A stretch of DNA of 64,000 nucleotides, from contig NZ_BCFL01000023.1 of the NCBI RefSeq assembly GCF_002217755.1, forward strand, positions 186,001-250,000. The letters run 5' to 3'. This document shows, one piece after another, positions 9,571 through 18,634 of the stretch. Each line of letters begins with the position of its first letter. Position 1 is the stretch's first letter. Below the pieces are notes generated by a model. The model was not told where the DNA came from, did not search any database, and saw only the letters and a list, made by a program, of their open reading frames with translations. The position numbers and the translations under genes are program-made. Source of the stretch: Streptomyces hyaluromycini (GTDB lineage: Bacteria > Actinomycetota > Actinomycetes > Streptomycetales > Streptomycetaceae).

Positions 9571-11442
9571 TCACCCTCCGTGGCCCGGCCCGCAGCGGTA
9601 CAGCGTGTAGCCCGACACGTGCACCGGCCCGCAATGGCCGATGACCCAGCGGACCAGGGCCCGGCCCGGGGTCTTGGCGCCCCGGGCCCGGTGGGTGAGG
9701 TCGGCCGCGGAGAGCAGGACGTAGCGGAGCCGGCCGGTGTCGATCAGGTGGTGGAAGGTGCCGGGCGCGGGGTACGGCACATGGGCGGTGAAGCCGCCGA
9801 GCGGGAGGATGGAGGCGTTGTCCGAGAGGATGTACGGCGCCGCCATCTGCCAGCGGGGCACGGCCGCCAGGTAGCGGGCGCCGTCGCGGTGGGCGGTGAG
9901 GTAGGCGAGGACGCGCTGCTGGGCCGGGGTCAGGGCGGAGGCGCCGTTGCGGGTGGCGATGCTGCCCGGGCCGATCCGGCCGAAGCCGCCGGGCTGGTTG
10001 TAGCGCAGGGAGGTCGCGGACGCGGACCAGACGGCGGGGACGACCAGGACCGCCGCGAGGGCGACGGCCAGGGCGGTCCTGCGCGGACGTGACCCGCCGA
10101 CGGCGAAGAGGACCAGCGCCGGCAGGGCCAGGACCGCGGCGACACCGACCGACCAGGTGAAGAAGCCCGGGTAGTACAGGGTGAGGGCCGCGCACCAGCC
10201 GACGTTGACGGCGAGGACCGCGCACAGCACGCTCCGGTGCCGCACCCGGGTCACGGCCGTCGCGGCCAGGGCCGACAGGCCGACCGCCACCACACCCATG
10301 TAATAGGTGTGTCCGGTCACGCTGCCGAAGCTGAAGACCAGGAAGAACGTCACCAGCCAGACGCCCCACAGCAGGTACCCGGCCAGGAAGGGATCGGTGC
10401 GCTGCGGGCGGCGGCGCCAGAGCACGACCAGCCCGGCGGTCAGGCCCAGCGCCGCCAGCGGGTACAGCCAGCCCGTCTGACTGGCCAGCCCGGGGCTGAA
10501 CATCTTCCAGACGCTGTCCCCCATCCCCGCCGACGCCCTGCCGTGCGCTCGGGCGGCGACGATGCTCCCGGTGCCGGCCGCGTCGACGCCCAGCGCCTGG
10601 AAGCGGGTCAGGAAGTTGTAGCCGACGACCAGGGCGATCGGCGAGTTGTCGGTCGTGCCGTCGAGGTAGGGACGGGCGGCGGCCGGGGTGAGGCCGGCGG
10701 CCAGCATCCAGGACAGGGACACCGCCAGCATGACCGCCCCGGACACGGCGAGGTCCCGGATCCGGCGGCGCAACGTGGTCGGAGCGGCCACCAGATAGGT
10801 CACGGCCAGCGCGGGCAGCACCGCCCAGGCCTCCAGCATCTTGCACTGGAAGGCCACCCCCACCCAGACGCCCGCCAGGACGAGGGTGCGCAGCCGGGCA
10901 CGGGCGGTGGCCCGCTGGGTGGCCTCGGCGGCCAGCAGCAACAGCAGGACGAACGGCGCGTCCTCGGTGACCGACCGGCCGAGGCCCACGGTCACCGGGG
11001 TGAGCGTGAGGAAGGCGGCGGCCAGCAGCCCGGCCGTCACACCGGCCCAGCGCCGCACCACCACGTGGAGCAGGACCACCGAGGCCACGCCTTCCAGGGC
11101 CTGCGGGACCACCAGGGACCAGGGGTGGAAGCCGAGGACCAGCGCCGACAGGGCCTGCGGCCACAGGAAGCCGGGCAGCTTGTCCAGAGTGATGGAGTTG
11201 CCCGGGTCGAAGGAGCCGTAGAGGAAGGCGACCGGGTTGTCGGTCATGCTGCGGACCGCGCTCGCGTAGAAGGCGTGGTACGCGCTGTGCCAGATGCCCC
11301 AGAAGAAGAGCAGGGCGGCGACGGTGGCGATGCCGGCGAGGATCGGGCGCTCGTAGCGCTGGGTGCGGCTCCGCGCCCGGGTCGGCGGGGGCGGCGGCCC
11401 CTCGGCACGGACGAGCGGCTCGGCGCTGACAGGGCTCGGCAT
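9571..11442 (-). CDS. GT39-type membrane glycosyltransferase (ArnT/PMT-like)
   Basis: Polytopic membrane protein of 623 residues. A cytoplasmic proline-rich start is followed by about a dozen hydrophobic helices. The GT39/GT83 signature lies after the first helix (SMTDNPVAFLYGSFDPGNSITLDKLPGFLWPQAL), including the lumenal acidic residue expected in polyprenyl-phosphate-sugar-dependent enzymes. It should move a sugar from a lipid-phosphate carrier to an extracytoplasmic acceptor; donor and acceptor cannot be told. The ATG follows GGAGG. It stands alone, converging with the beta-galactosidase gene. Confidence 0.85.
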   Translation of the reverse strand: MPSPVSAEPLVRAEGPPPPPTRARSRTQRYERPILAGIATVAALLFFWGIWHSAYHAFYASAVRSMTDNPVAFLYGSFDPGNSITLDKLPGFLWPQALSALVLGFHPWSLVVPQALEGVASVVLLHVVVRRWAGVTAGLLAAAFLTLTPVTVGLGRSVTEDAPFVLLLLLAAEATQRATARARLRTLVLAGVWVGVAFQCKMLEAWAVLPALAVTYLVAAPTTLRRRIRDLAVSGAVMLAVSLSWMLAAGLTPAAARPYLDGTTDNSPIALVVGYNFLTRFQALGVDAAGTGSIVAARAHGRASAGMGDSVWKMFSPGLASQTGWLYPLAALGLTAGLVVLWRRRPQRTDPFLAGYLLWGVWLVTFFLVFSFGSVTGHTYYMGVVAVGLSALAATAVTRVRHRSVLCAVLAVNVGWCAALTLYYPGFFTWSVGVAAVLALPALVLFAVGGSRPRRTALAVALAAVLVVPAVWSASATSLRYNQPGGFGRIGPGSIATRNGASALTPAQQRVLAYLTAHRDGARYLAAVPRWQMAAPYILSDNASILPLGGFTAHVPYPAPGTFHHLIDTGRLRYVLLSAADLTHRARGAKTPGRALVRWVIGHCGPVHVSGYTLYRCGPGHGG

Positions 11443-11551
11443 CGCGGACGGCCTCCAGGATTCCCGGTATCCAGGACTTCCAGAACGCCCTGGACTTCTA
11501 CGGCCTCTAGGACGACTGGATCTCGACGAACGTCACATCCGGAATGTCAAG

Positions 11552-11568
11552 GAACATTCAGGATGTTC
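11552..11568. promoter_or_regulatory. inverted repeat upstream of GT39 gene
   Basis: GAACAT and ATGTTC form perfect 6-bp arms around a 5-bp spacer, about 110 bp before the GT39 start codon. It could be a regulator half-site pair. Function unknown. Confidence 0.2.
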
Positions 11569-11643
11569 GTGAGTATCGGTCGTGGAAGCTGTAAGGATCC
11601 TGAACCCTGCCTGTATCTCACCTGCCTCTCACTGCAAGCTCAC

Positions 11644-11672
11644 CCGGCACCGGCACCGGCACCGGCACCGGC
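11644..11672. repeat. CCGGCA hexanucleotide tandem repeat
   Basis: Nearly five perfect copies of CCGGCA lie immediately beyond the stop codon of the dehydroshikimate dehydratase gene. A simple repeat likely to vary in length by replication slippage. Confidence 0.85.
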
Positions 11673-13463
11673 TCAGCGGGCCGGCCGGCCGGCGTGCTGG
11701 GCCGCGAGGCGCACCGGGGCGTTCTGGGCGCCGTATCCGCGATATCCGGGGTCCCGCTCGACGAGTTCGAAGAACACCCGTCCGACGGTCCGTGTGTAGC
11801 AGTGCCGGAAGACACCGCCGGCGTCACGGTCGTAGAGGATGCCGAGGTCGCGGTACGTCTCCAGCTCCCCGTCGGCGAACTCGTACCGGGCGGCGAGGTC
11901 GTCGTGGTAGTTGGCGGGGATGGGCAGCAGACCGCCACCGGCAGCGCGGAAGGCACGGGCGGCGGCGACCACGTCCTCGACGGCCAGGGCGATGTGCTGG
12001 GCGTGCAGGGTGTCGTCGGCCGGGGCCGCGCCGACCCCGAGGGCGATCCGGACGCTGCCGTCGGCGTTGGTGACGGCACGGGAGCGCAGCAGCCCGTAGG
12101 GGTCGGCGACGTCGACGCTCTCCTGGGCGTGCAGGCCGAGGACGCTGCGGTGGAAGAGGGCCGCCTCGTCGTACTGGTGCCAGGGCTGGACGAGCGCGAG
12201 GTGGTCGATGCGCGCCGCAGCCGACCCCGGTTCGTGCGGCACATCTGCGAAGTCGGCGCGCCAGTCCGGGAGTTCAGGATCTCGGCCGGTGGCGCAGAAG
12301 AACAGTTCCGTGCCGTCGGGGGCGGCGACCGCGTCGAGCGGGGCGTCCTCGGGGGCGCGGCGGCGGGGCAGCACGGGGGCGAGCAGGGCCTCGGCGCGGC
12401 GGGCGGCGGCCCGCGGGTCCGGTGACTCCAGGCCGATCGCGGCGAGCCCGGTACCGTCGCGGCGGGCGGCCGGACCCGTGTTCACCAGGATCCGGGCCTC
12501 GCCCTGCTCCCACAGATCGACGGGCTTGCTCCGATGACGCGCGGTCCGGGCGAAGCCGAGCGCGCCGAGCAGCGCCGAGACGGGTTCGGCGTCCGGCGTG
12601 ACGAGTTCGGCGAAGGCGACTCCCGTCGGCACCACCGGCGCGGGCAACTCCCCCACCCCGAGGGCCTCTTGCAGCACCAGCAGCGAACGGTGCGCGTCGA
12701 CCGCGGTGGGACCGGCCTCGGCCTGCCGGAAGACGTCGTTGAAGACTTCGAGGGAGAGCGGCCCGTCGTACCCCGTGCGCAGCACGTGCCCCACGAGCCC
12801 GGCGACGTCGAACCCGCCCTGCCCCGGGAAGCACCGGTAGTGCCGGCTCCACTGGAGCACGTCCATGGCGAGCAGCGGGGCATCGGCGAGCTGGAGGAAG
12901 AAGATCTTCGCACCGGGGATGTCCTCGATGCCCTTGGGATCGGACCCCCGGGAGAGGATGTGAAAGCTGTCGAGGCAGGTGCCGAGGGCGGGATGACCGG
13001 CCGCCTCGACGATCCGCCAGGCATGGTCGTACGTACTGACGTGCCGCCCCCAGGCGAGCGCTTCGTAGGCGACACGGATGCCGAAGTCCTGGGCGAGCGC
13101 CGACAGTTGGAAAAGCTGCTCGGCCGCGAGATCGTCGTCGTCGATCGCGAGCGGCGAGACGGAGGAGCAGACGAGAACGGTGTCGGCCCCCAACTCCCGC
13201 ATCAGCTCGAACTTGTGCCGGGCGCGGCGGAGGTTGCGCGCGAACTCGTCATCGGGGACGGCTTCGATGTCGCGCATGGGCTGATAGAGATCGACGGACA
13301 GCCCCAGATCCGCACACCGAGCCCGTATCTCACGGGGCGAGAGCGGACTGGCTAGCAGATCGTTCTCGAAGATCTCAACGCCGTCGAACCCGGCCCGGGA
13401 GGCTGCGGTGAGCTTTTCGGTGAGAGACCCACTGAGCGAGACAGTAGCGATGGAAGTACGCAT
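11673..13463 (-). CDS. quiC: 3-dehydroshikimate dehydratase fused to HPPD-like VOC domain
   Basis: Two-domain protein of 596 residues. Residues 1-280 form a xylose isomerase-like TIM barrel (GFDGVEIFENDLL, GTCLDSFHILSRG, PLSLEVFND) that should dehydrate 3-dehydroshikimate to protocatechuate. Residues about 290-590 are a vicinal-oxygen-chelate domain like 4-hydroxyphenylpyruvate dioxygenase (RIDHLALVQPWHQ, HIALAVEDV, YTRTVGRVFFELVER). The same fusion is known for Pseudomonas QuiC1. The ATG at 13463 is chosen over one 21 bp upstream because AGGGAAAAGG precedes it. It is followed upstream by a shikimate dehydrogenase gene on the same strand, supporting quinate/shikimate breakdown. Confidence 0.85.
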   Translation of the reverse strand: MRTSIATVSLSGSLTEKLTAASRAGFDGVEIFENDLLASPLSPREIRARCADLGLSVDLYQPMRDIEAVPDDEFARNLRRARHKFELMRELGADTVLVCSSVSPLAIDDDDLAAEQLFQLSALAQDFGIRVAYEALAWGRHVSTYDHAWRIVEAAGHPALGTCLDSFHILSRGSDPKGIEDIPGAKIFFLQLADAPLLAMDVLQWSRHYRCFPGQGGFDVAGLVGHVLRTGYDGPLSLEVFNDVFRQAEAGPTAVDAHRSLLVLQEALGVGELPAPVVPTGVAFAELVTPDAEPVSALLGALGFARTARHRSKPVDLWEQGEARILVNTGPAARRDGTGLAAIGLESPDPRAAARRAEALLAPVLPRRRAPEDAPLDAVAAPDGTELFFCATGRDPELPDWRADFADVPHEPGSAAARIDHLALVQPWHQYDEAALFHRSVLGLHAQESVDVADPYGLLRSRAVTNADGSVRIALGVGAAPADDTLHAQHIALAVEDVVAAARAFRAAGGGLLPIPANYHDDLAARYEFADGELETYRDLGILYDRDAGGVFRHCYTRTVGRVFFELVERDPGYRGYGAQNAPVRLAAQHAGRPAR

Positions 13464-13567
13464 GACCTTTTCCCTTACGTGCACTGCACTTACCTAGGGG
13501 CGCGGGGCTGTATCGATTTGCGGCTGCCGCCGCGTGGGCGCGACCAGCCACAACGGACCCGCACAGG

Positions 13568-14449
13568 TCACACAACATTCCGCTCCACGAACCCGGCCAA
13601 CTCCCCGATGTCCGCAAGCATCCGAGCACCGTCGGGCTCCCTCCCCGTGAACAACCGAAACGCATCCGCCGCCTGGAACCCGGCCATCCCACCCCCGTCG
13701 AGCACAGCGCACCCCGCCGCCCGGGCAACCCGCAACAGCTCGGTCTCCAGCGGCCGGTACACCACCTCGGCCACCCACAACCCGGGATGCAGCAGCTCGG
13801 CCGGCAACGGCAGCCCCGGATGCGCCGCCATCCCCGTCGGCGTCGCATGCACCAGCCCGTCGGCGCCCTTGAGCACCTCCGCCAGCCGGTCCGGTGTCCC
13901 GGCCTCCGCGCGCCCCGCGCCGAAGTGCCGGTTCAGCGAGCCCGCGAGATCTGCGGCCCGGTCGGCGAGCGCGTCCACGACAGTGACCCGCTCGGCCCCC
14001 AGCGTGAGCGTCGCGTGCGCGACTGCGGCCCCGGCGCCCCCGGCACCGAGCTGTACGACCCTCTCCAGCGGAGCGTCCCGCAGCCCGCGCGCGAACGACG
14101 CCGCGAACCCGGTCACGTCCGTGTTGTGGCCGACGGCCCTTCCGTCGGCCTCGAAGACCACCGTGTTGACCGCGCCGAGCGCCTCGGCCTGCGGGGCGAG
14201 CGCGTCCAGGTGCTCGATGACCAGCTGCTTGCAGGGGTGCGTGATGTTCAGCCCGTCGAAGCCGAGGTTCCGCGCGGCCCGCACCAGTTCCCCCACGGCC
14301 TTGGGTGGAACGCCGAGCACGTCGATATCGATCAGCCGGTACAGGTACCGCAGCCCCTGCCGGTCGGCCTCGCGCTCGTGCAGGGCCGGGCTGAGCGACG
14401 GTCCGATGCCGGAGCCGATCAGGCCGACGAGAAACGAGTCCTTGGCCAC
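13568..14449 (-). CDS. aroE: shikimate/quinate dehydrogenase
   Basis: NAD(P)-dependent dehydrogenase of 293 residues interconverting shikimate (or quinate) and the 3-dehydro form. The substrate site shows SLS (Ser18, Ser20) and Lys74 in GLNITHPCKQ; HNTDVTGF carries the conserved Asp. The cofactor loop is QLGAGGAGAAVAHAT. The start is GTG behind AGGAGG. Since the flanking genes are a dehydroshikimate dehydratase, a TetR regulator and a shikimate-type transporter, a catabolic role is more likely than the biosynthetic AroE role. The gene symbol therefore indicates family only. Confidence 0.85.
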   Translation of the reverse strand: MAKDSFLVGLIGSGIGPSLSPALHEREADRQGLRYLYRLIDIDVLGVPPKAVGELVRAARNLGFDGLNITHPCKQLVIEHLDALAPQAEALGAVNTVVFEADGRAVGHNTDVTGFAASFARGLRDAPLERVVQLGAGGAGAAVAHATLTLGAERVTVVDALADRAADLAGSLNRHFGAGRAEAGTPDRLAEVLKGADGLVHATPTGMAAHPGLPLPAELLHPGLWVAEVVYRPLETELLRVARAAGCAVLDGGGMAGFQAADAFRLFTGREPDGARMLADIGELAGFVERNVV

Positions 14450-14477
14450 GGGGACCTCCTAAGCACACCGCTAATGT

Positions 14478-14491
14478 ACGAACTAGTACGT
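14478..14491. promoter_or_regulatory. palindrome between aroE-type gene and TetR gene
   Basis: ACG-A-ACTAGT-A-CGT is a 14-bp palindrome with one non-matching pair, in the divergent promoter region. It is a plausible operator of the adjacent TetR regulator, overlapping the promoter of the shikimate dehydrogenase/dehydratase genes. Confidence 0.4.
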
Positions 14492-14592
14492 TAGCTATAT
14501 CAGCCCGGACCGCCCCCCGGGAAGACCCCGGCCGCGGCCCCCGCCCCGCCTTCTAGAATCTGGCGCACCGGCCGCACTCCCGAAGGAACCCG

Positions 14593-15258
14593 ATGACCAG
14601 CGTCGACGAACCGGCACAGACCAACGGGCGGCTCCGTGACGCCGCCCGCACCCAGGCCGAGATCCTCGACGTGGCCACCCAGGAGTTCGCCCGGGCCGGC
14701 TACGACGGGGCCCGCGTCGATGAGATCGCGGCCCGCACCCGCACCACGAAGCGGATGATCTACTACTACTTCGGCGGCAAGGAGCAGCTGTTCACAGCGG
14801 TCCTGGAGCGCGCTTACGGGTTGATCCGCGAGGCCGAGCAGCAGCTGGACGTCGAGCACCTGGACCCGGTCGCGGCGATCCGCCGGCTCGCCGAGCTGAC
14901 CTTCGACCACCACGAGCAGCATCCGGACTTCATCCGCCTGGTCAGCATCGAGAACATCCACGGCGCCCAGCACATCGCGGCCTCCGCGAAGCTCGGCAGG
15001 ATCGGCTCGCCGGCTCTTGAGGTGATCCGCCGGATCCTGGCCGCCGGGCAGGAGTCCGGCCTGTTCACGGCCGATGTCGACGCCGTCGACCTGCACGCGA
15101 TGATCAGCTCGTTCTGCTTCTTCCGGGTGGCGAACCGGCACACCTTCGGCGTCCTCTTCGGCCGTGACCTGGTGGACCCGGCGCAGCGCGCGCACTACCG
15201 GGCCATGCTCGGCGACATGGTGATCGCGTACCTCACCGCGGAGCGCGCGGCGGACTGA
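14593..15258 (+). CDS. TetR family transcriptional regulator of shikimate genes
   Basis: Repressor of 221 residues. The helix-turn-helix spans about residues 20-65 (EILDVATQEFARAGYDGARVDEIA, then TTKRMIYYYFGGKEQLF); the remainder is a helical ligand-binding domain. The ATG follows AAGGAA. It lies between the divergent dehydrogenase/dehydratase pair and the transporter. Both flanks carry short palindromes (14478-14491 and 15380-15390), so it probably controls all three genes in response to a shikimate-pathway compound. The ligand is inference. Confidence 0.88.
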   Translation: MTSVDEPAQTNGRLRDAARTQAEILDVATQEFARAGYDGARVDEIAARTRTTKRMIYYYFGGKEQLFTAVLERAYGLIREAEQQLDVEHLDPVAAIRRLAELTFDHHEQHPDFIRLVSIENIHGAQHIAASAKLGRIGSPALEVIRRILAAGQESGLFTADVDAVDLHAMISSFCFFRVANRHTFGVLFGRDLVDPAQRAHYRAMLGDMVIAYLTAERAAD

Positions 15259-15379
15259 CCGCCGCAGGGAGAGGACGGGCTCAGCCGGGGCGGAGAACGG
15301 CCGCGGGCGAACGGGACCGGCATGACCTCTTGACACCGGGGAAACGCGGGCGCAACATCCGTACCCATCGCGACTAACT

Positions 15380-15390
15380 ACCCAGTGGGT
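15380..15390. promoter_or_regulatory. palindrome upstream of MFS transporter
   Basis: ACCCAGTGGGT is a perfect 11-bp inverted repeat about 110 bp before the transporter start, and is typical of TetR-family operators. It differs in sequence from the palindrome at 14478-14491, so the two may bind different proteins. Confidence 0.4.
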
Positions 15391-15497
15391 TAATTAGCAC
15401 CCGCCCTCTGGTCCGCCGACCCCGTCATCCCTGGGATCCGGCTCTCTCCCCCTCCGCTCACTCCGCTTACGTTGGAGTTCCCCGAAGGAGCACCGCC

Positions 15498-16859
15498 GTG
15501 TCCGTCCCCGCCCAGTCCGCCGCCACCGCCGTACCACCCGGTGGCCAGCCGAGGAAGGCCGCCCTGGCCGCCTGGATCGGCAGCGCCCTGGAGTACTACG
15601 ACTTCTTCATCTACGGCAGCGCGGCCGCGCTGATCTTCCCGAAGGTCTTCTTCGACGAGTCGGACCCGGCCACCGCGACCCTGCTCTCGCTGGCCACGTT
15701 CGGTGTGGCGTACGCGGCCCGCCCGGTCGGCGCGCTGTTCCTCGGGCACTTCGGGGACCGGATCGGCCGCAAGAAGGTCATGGTCTTCACGCTGCTGCTG
15801 ATGGGCCTGTCGACGTTCCTGATCGGCTGTCTGCCGACCCGCGCCCAGGTGGGGGGCCTGGCCCCGGTGCTGCTGGTGCTGTGCCGGGTGCTCCAGGGCA
15901 TCTCGGCGGCGGGCGAGCAGGCCAGCGCGAGCTCCATGAGCCTCGAACACGCGCCGCCGAACCGGCGGGGCTTCTTCACCAGCTTCACGCTCAGCGGCAC
16001 CCAGGGCGGCCAGCTGATCGCCACCCTGGTCTTCATCGCGGTCTCCCAGCTGCCCGAGGACCAGCTGATGTCCTGGGGCTGGCGGGTGCCGTTCTGGCTG
16101 AGTGTCGCGGTGGCCGTGGCCGGCTGGTTCATCCGGCGCAGACTCCAGGAGACCCCGGCCTTCGCCCGGCAGGCGGCGGGCGAAGGGGTCGTACGGCTGC
16201 CGCTGGTGACGCTGGTGCGGCACCACTGGGCGGACGTGCTGCGGGTGATCGGGGGCGCCCTGATCGCCTCGGTGAGCACGATCTTCACGGTGTGGGCGCT
16301 GGCGTACGCGACGAGCGACTCGGTCGGGATGTCCAAGACGTCGATGCTGTGGGTGGGCGCGCTGGCGAACCTGGTGGCGCTGGGCGCGATCCCGGCGTGG
16401 GCGACGCTGTCGGACCGGATCGGCCGGCGCCCGGTGTACCTGATCGGCGCGGTGGGCAGCGCGGTGGCGATGTCCGGCTACCTGTGGGCGATCTCCACCG
16501 GCTCCTACCCGCTGATCATGCTTCTCGGGGTCGTCGCCTTCGGTGTCGTCTACAGCGCGGCGAACGGTGTCTGGCCGTCCTTCTACGGCGAGATGTTCTC
16601 GACCCGGGTACGGCTGTCCGGCATGGCGATCGGAACCCAGATCGGGTTCGCCGTGGCCGGGTTCGCGGTGACCTTCGCGGCGCAAATCGCGGGTCCGGGC
16701 GGCGACGACTGGTCGGCGGTGGCCCTGTTCACGGCGGCGCTGTGCGTGCCTCCGGTCATCGCCGCCCTCACGGCACGCGAGACCCACACCCTGGCCACGG
16801 AGGACCTCGGGTCACACACCCTCCGGGACACATCCCGGCCGGAGACCGTGACGGCCTGA
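15498..16859 (+). CDS. MFS transporter, metabolite:H+ symporter (ShiA-like)
   Basis: Proton-coupled importer of 453 residues with twelve predicted membrane helices. The family hallmark GSALEYYDFFIYGSAAALIFPKVFF lies in helix 1, followed by the MFS loop motif HFGDRIGRKKVMV and its second-half copy LSDRIGRRPVYL. The GTG start follows AAGGAG. The family includes the E. coli shikimate transporter ShiA. Adjacency to shikimate catabolic genes suggests uptake of quinate, shikimate or a related acid. Confidence 0.88.
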   Translation: MSVPAQSAATAVPPGGQPRKAALAAWIGSALEYYDFFIYGSAAALIFPKVFFDESDPATATLLSLATFGVAYAARPVGALFLGHFGDRIGRKKVMVFTLLLMGLSTFLIGCLPTRAQVGGLAPVLLVLCRVLQGISAAGEQASASSMSLEHAPPNRRGFFTSFTLSGTQGGQLIATLVFIAVSQLPEDQLMSWGWRVPFWLSVAVAVAGWFIRRRLQETPAFARQAAGEGVVRLPLVTLVRHHWADVLRVIGGALIASVSTIFTVWALAYATSDSVGMSKTSMLWVGALANLVALGAIPAWATLSDRIGRRPVYLIGAVGSAVAMSGYLWAISTGSYPLIMLLGVVAFGVVYSAANGVWPSFYGEMFSTRVRLSGMAIGTQIGFAVAGFAVTFAAQIAGPGGDDWSAVALFTAALCVPPVIAALTARETHTLATEDLGSHTLRDTSRPETVTA

Positions 16860-16887
16860 GCCGGTGGCGCGAGGAGCAGCGGGCACA

Positions 16888-16917
16888 CGTCCGCCCGGGC
16901 CGGCGCCCGGGCGGACG
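16888..16917. terminator. bidirectional hairpin terminator
   Basis: A perfect 13-bp stem (CGTCCGCCCGGGC at 16888-16900 with 16905-16917) and a 4-nt loop lie between two converging genes. It probably ends transcription from both sides. Confidence 0.75.
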
Positions 16918-16924
16918 GTGGCCG

Positions 16925-17230
16925 TCACCCTGCGGCGGTCTCCCGGATCAGCGGCTCGAACTCCCGCCGTACGTAGGCGTCGAACGGCTCCGCCAGCGCC
17001 CCGTCGATCACGCGCCGCACCTGGTACTGCGCAGCCAGCTCCTTGATCGCGGCACGGGAGTCGGGGCCCACGCCCCCGCCGATGACCAGCACCCCGAACT
17101 CCGCGGTCTCCAGCAGCTTCCGGGCCTCCTCGTCGGTGCTCACTCCCTCCGCGTCGAATCCGTCCGCGCGCAGCGCGTCCAGCACGGCCGTCACCCTGGC
17201 GGGCGTCCTTCCGAGCACCAGCGTCCTCAT
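16925..17230 (-). CDS. small conserved protein of unknown function
   Basis: Protein of 101 residues. The ATG at 17230 follows GGGGAGGGG, and a much longer upstream reading frame is only antisense to the desaturase gene. It begins MRTLVLGRTPARVTAVLDALR and contains GVLVIGGGVGPDSRAAIKEL, which suggests a small Rossmann or receiver-like alpha/beta fold, but no phospho-acceptor aspartate is at the expected place. There is no signal peptide. It may be a binding or regulatory domain. Function not recognised. Confidence 0.75.
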   Translation of the reverse strand: MRTLVLGRTPARVTAVLDALRADGFDAEGVSTDEEARKLLETAEFGVLVIGGGVGPDSRAAIKELAAQYQVRRVIDGALAEPFDAYVRREFEPLIRETAAG

Positions 17231-17494
17231 GACCGTTCCCCTCCCCTGCATCGGCGTCAGCGCGTTCGACTCTAGAACCTCAAGCGGACTTGAGATCAAG
17301 CGCTCCCCGAGTCCGGCCGAAGGAGATTTGGCCCCGCGCCGTTCACACCCTGGACATAAGCGGTGACCTGCGAGGATGCCGTTCGGTGCGATCGTGGGCC
17401 GTAGGCCGCCGAGCGCTCTCTCCAGCGCGGGCGCGCGCCTTCTCCCGGTCGACCGGCACCGGGTCCGACAACCTCGAGCAACGGCGGGGAACCG

Positions 17495-18496
17495 ATGAGC
17501 CCGAGCACAGCCGACCGTCCCGAACAGACCGTCACCGAAGGCGATGCCGAGAGCGCGGCCGGGGCCAAGCCGCTGCTCGACACCCCGCAGACCGCCGCGG
17601 CGGGCATCGCGATGTGGATCTTCGTGGTCGGCCCGCTGATCTGCCTGGTCGTCGCGGTGCCGCTGGTGTGGGGGCGGGGCCTGTCCGCGCTGGACGTCGC
17701 CATGGCCCTGGTCGCCTACCTGGTGTCCGGCTTCGGCCTCACCGTCGGCTACCACCGCCTCTTCACGCACCGCTCGTTCAAGGCGAAGCGGGGGCTGCGC
17801 ATCGCCCTGGCCGTCGCGGGCTCGCTGGGGGTGGAGGGCTCGCCGGTGCAATGGGTGGCGAACCACCGCCGCCACCACGCCTTCGCCGACCGCGAAGGCG
17901 ACCCGCACTCGCCCTGGCGCTTCGGCACCGACACGCGCGCGCTGCTCAAGGGGCTGCTCCACGCGCACATCGGATGGATGCTCAAGCGTGAACTGAGCAA
18001 CCGGGCCAGGTTCGCGCCCGACATCGCCGCCGATCGCGACCTGCGAGTCGTCGGCCGGCTCTTCGGGCCGCTGACCGTCCTCTCGCTCCTGGCCCCCGCC
18101 CTGGTCGGCGGGCTGGTCACCGGCACCTGGGCCGGCGCGCTGACCGGGTTCTTCTGGGCCGGCGTGATGCGGATGGCGCTGCTGCACCACGTCACCTGGT
18201 CGGTGAACTCGGTCTGCCACGTCGCGGGCAGGCGCCCGTTCGCCAGCCGGGACAAGGCCACCAACTTCTGGCCGCTCGCCGTGCTGTCCTTCGGCGAGAG
18301 CTGGCACAACTCGCATCACGCCGACCCCACCGGCGCGCGCCACGGTGTGCTGCCGGGCCAGATCGACCCGTCGGCACGTCTGATCCGGATCTTCGAGAAG
18401 CTCGGCTGGGCCTACGACGTCCGCTGGCCGAGCGCGGACCGTCTCGGCGCCCGGTTGCTGCCCGAGCCGGCCGGCCGGCAGGAGTCGGCAGCCTGA
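17495..18496 (+). CDS. acyl-CoA/fatty acid delta-9 desaturase, membrane di-iron type
   Basis: Integral membrane desaturase of 333 residues that inserts a cis double bond into acyl chains, tuning membrane fluidity. All three histidine boxes are present: HRLFTH (His87-His92), HRRHH (His124, His127, His128) and HNSHH (His271, His274, His275). Hydrophobic pairs lie at about residues 33-80 and 185-225. The ATG follows GGGGAACC. It stands as a single transcription unit with a hairpin after it. Confidence 0.92.
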   Translation: MSPSTADRPEQTVTEGDAESAAGAKPLLDTPQTAAAGIAMWIFVVGPLICLVVAVPLVWGRGLSALDVAMALVAYLVSGFGLTVGYHRLFTHRSFKAKRGLRIALAVAGSLGVEGSPVQWVANHRRHHAFADREGDPHSPWRFGTDTRALLKGLLHAHIGWMLKRELSNRARFAPDIAADRDLRVVGRLFGPLTVLSLLAPALVGGLVTGTWAGALTGFFWAGVMRMALLHHVTWSVNSVCHVAGRRPFASRDKATNFWPLAVLSFGESWHNSHHADPTGARHGVLPGQIDPSARLIRIFEKLGWAYDVRWPSADRLGARLLPEPAGRQESAA

Positions 18497-18543
18497 CGCC
18501 CCCCGGACCGCCGCGATCGGGGCGGTCATGCGGCTGCCGGCCA

Positions 18544-18584
18544 CCGCTCGTCGAGGAGGTACGGGACCTGTCCTCGACGAGCGG
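18544..18584. terminator. hairpin between converging desaturase and hydrolase genes
   Basis: A perfect 14-bp stem (CCGCTCGTCGAGGA at 18544-18557 with 18571-18584) has a 13-nt loop. Its position between converging genes supports a terminator. Confidence 0.7.
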
Positions 18585-18634
18585 CAGCCTGGCCGACGCC
18601 ACCTACCGTCCGGTGCCGGCCCGACGGCCCGGCC

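Noticed and set aside
10237..11799. 520-codon plus-strand frame over the GT39 gene
   Set aside because: Gln/Gly/Arg-rich antisense translation; GT39 on the minus strand has clear membrane helices and motifs.
17231..18544. N-terminal extension of the small unknown protein over the desaturase
   Set aside because: Extension is antisense to the desaturase, which has three histidine boxes; a good ribosome site supports the start at 17230.
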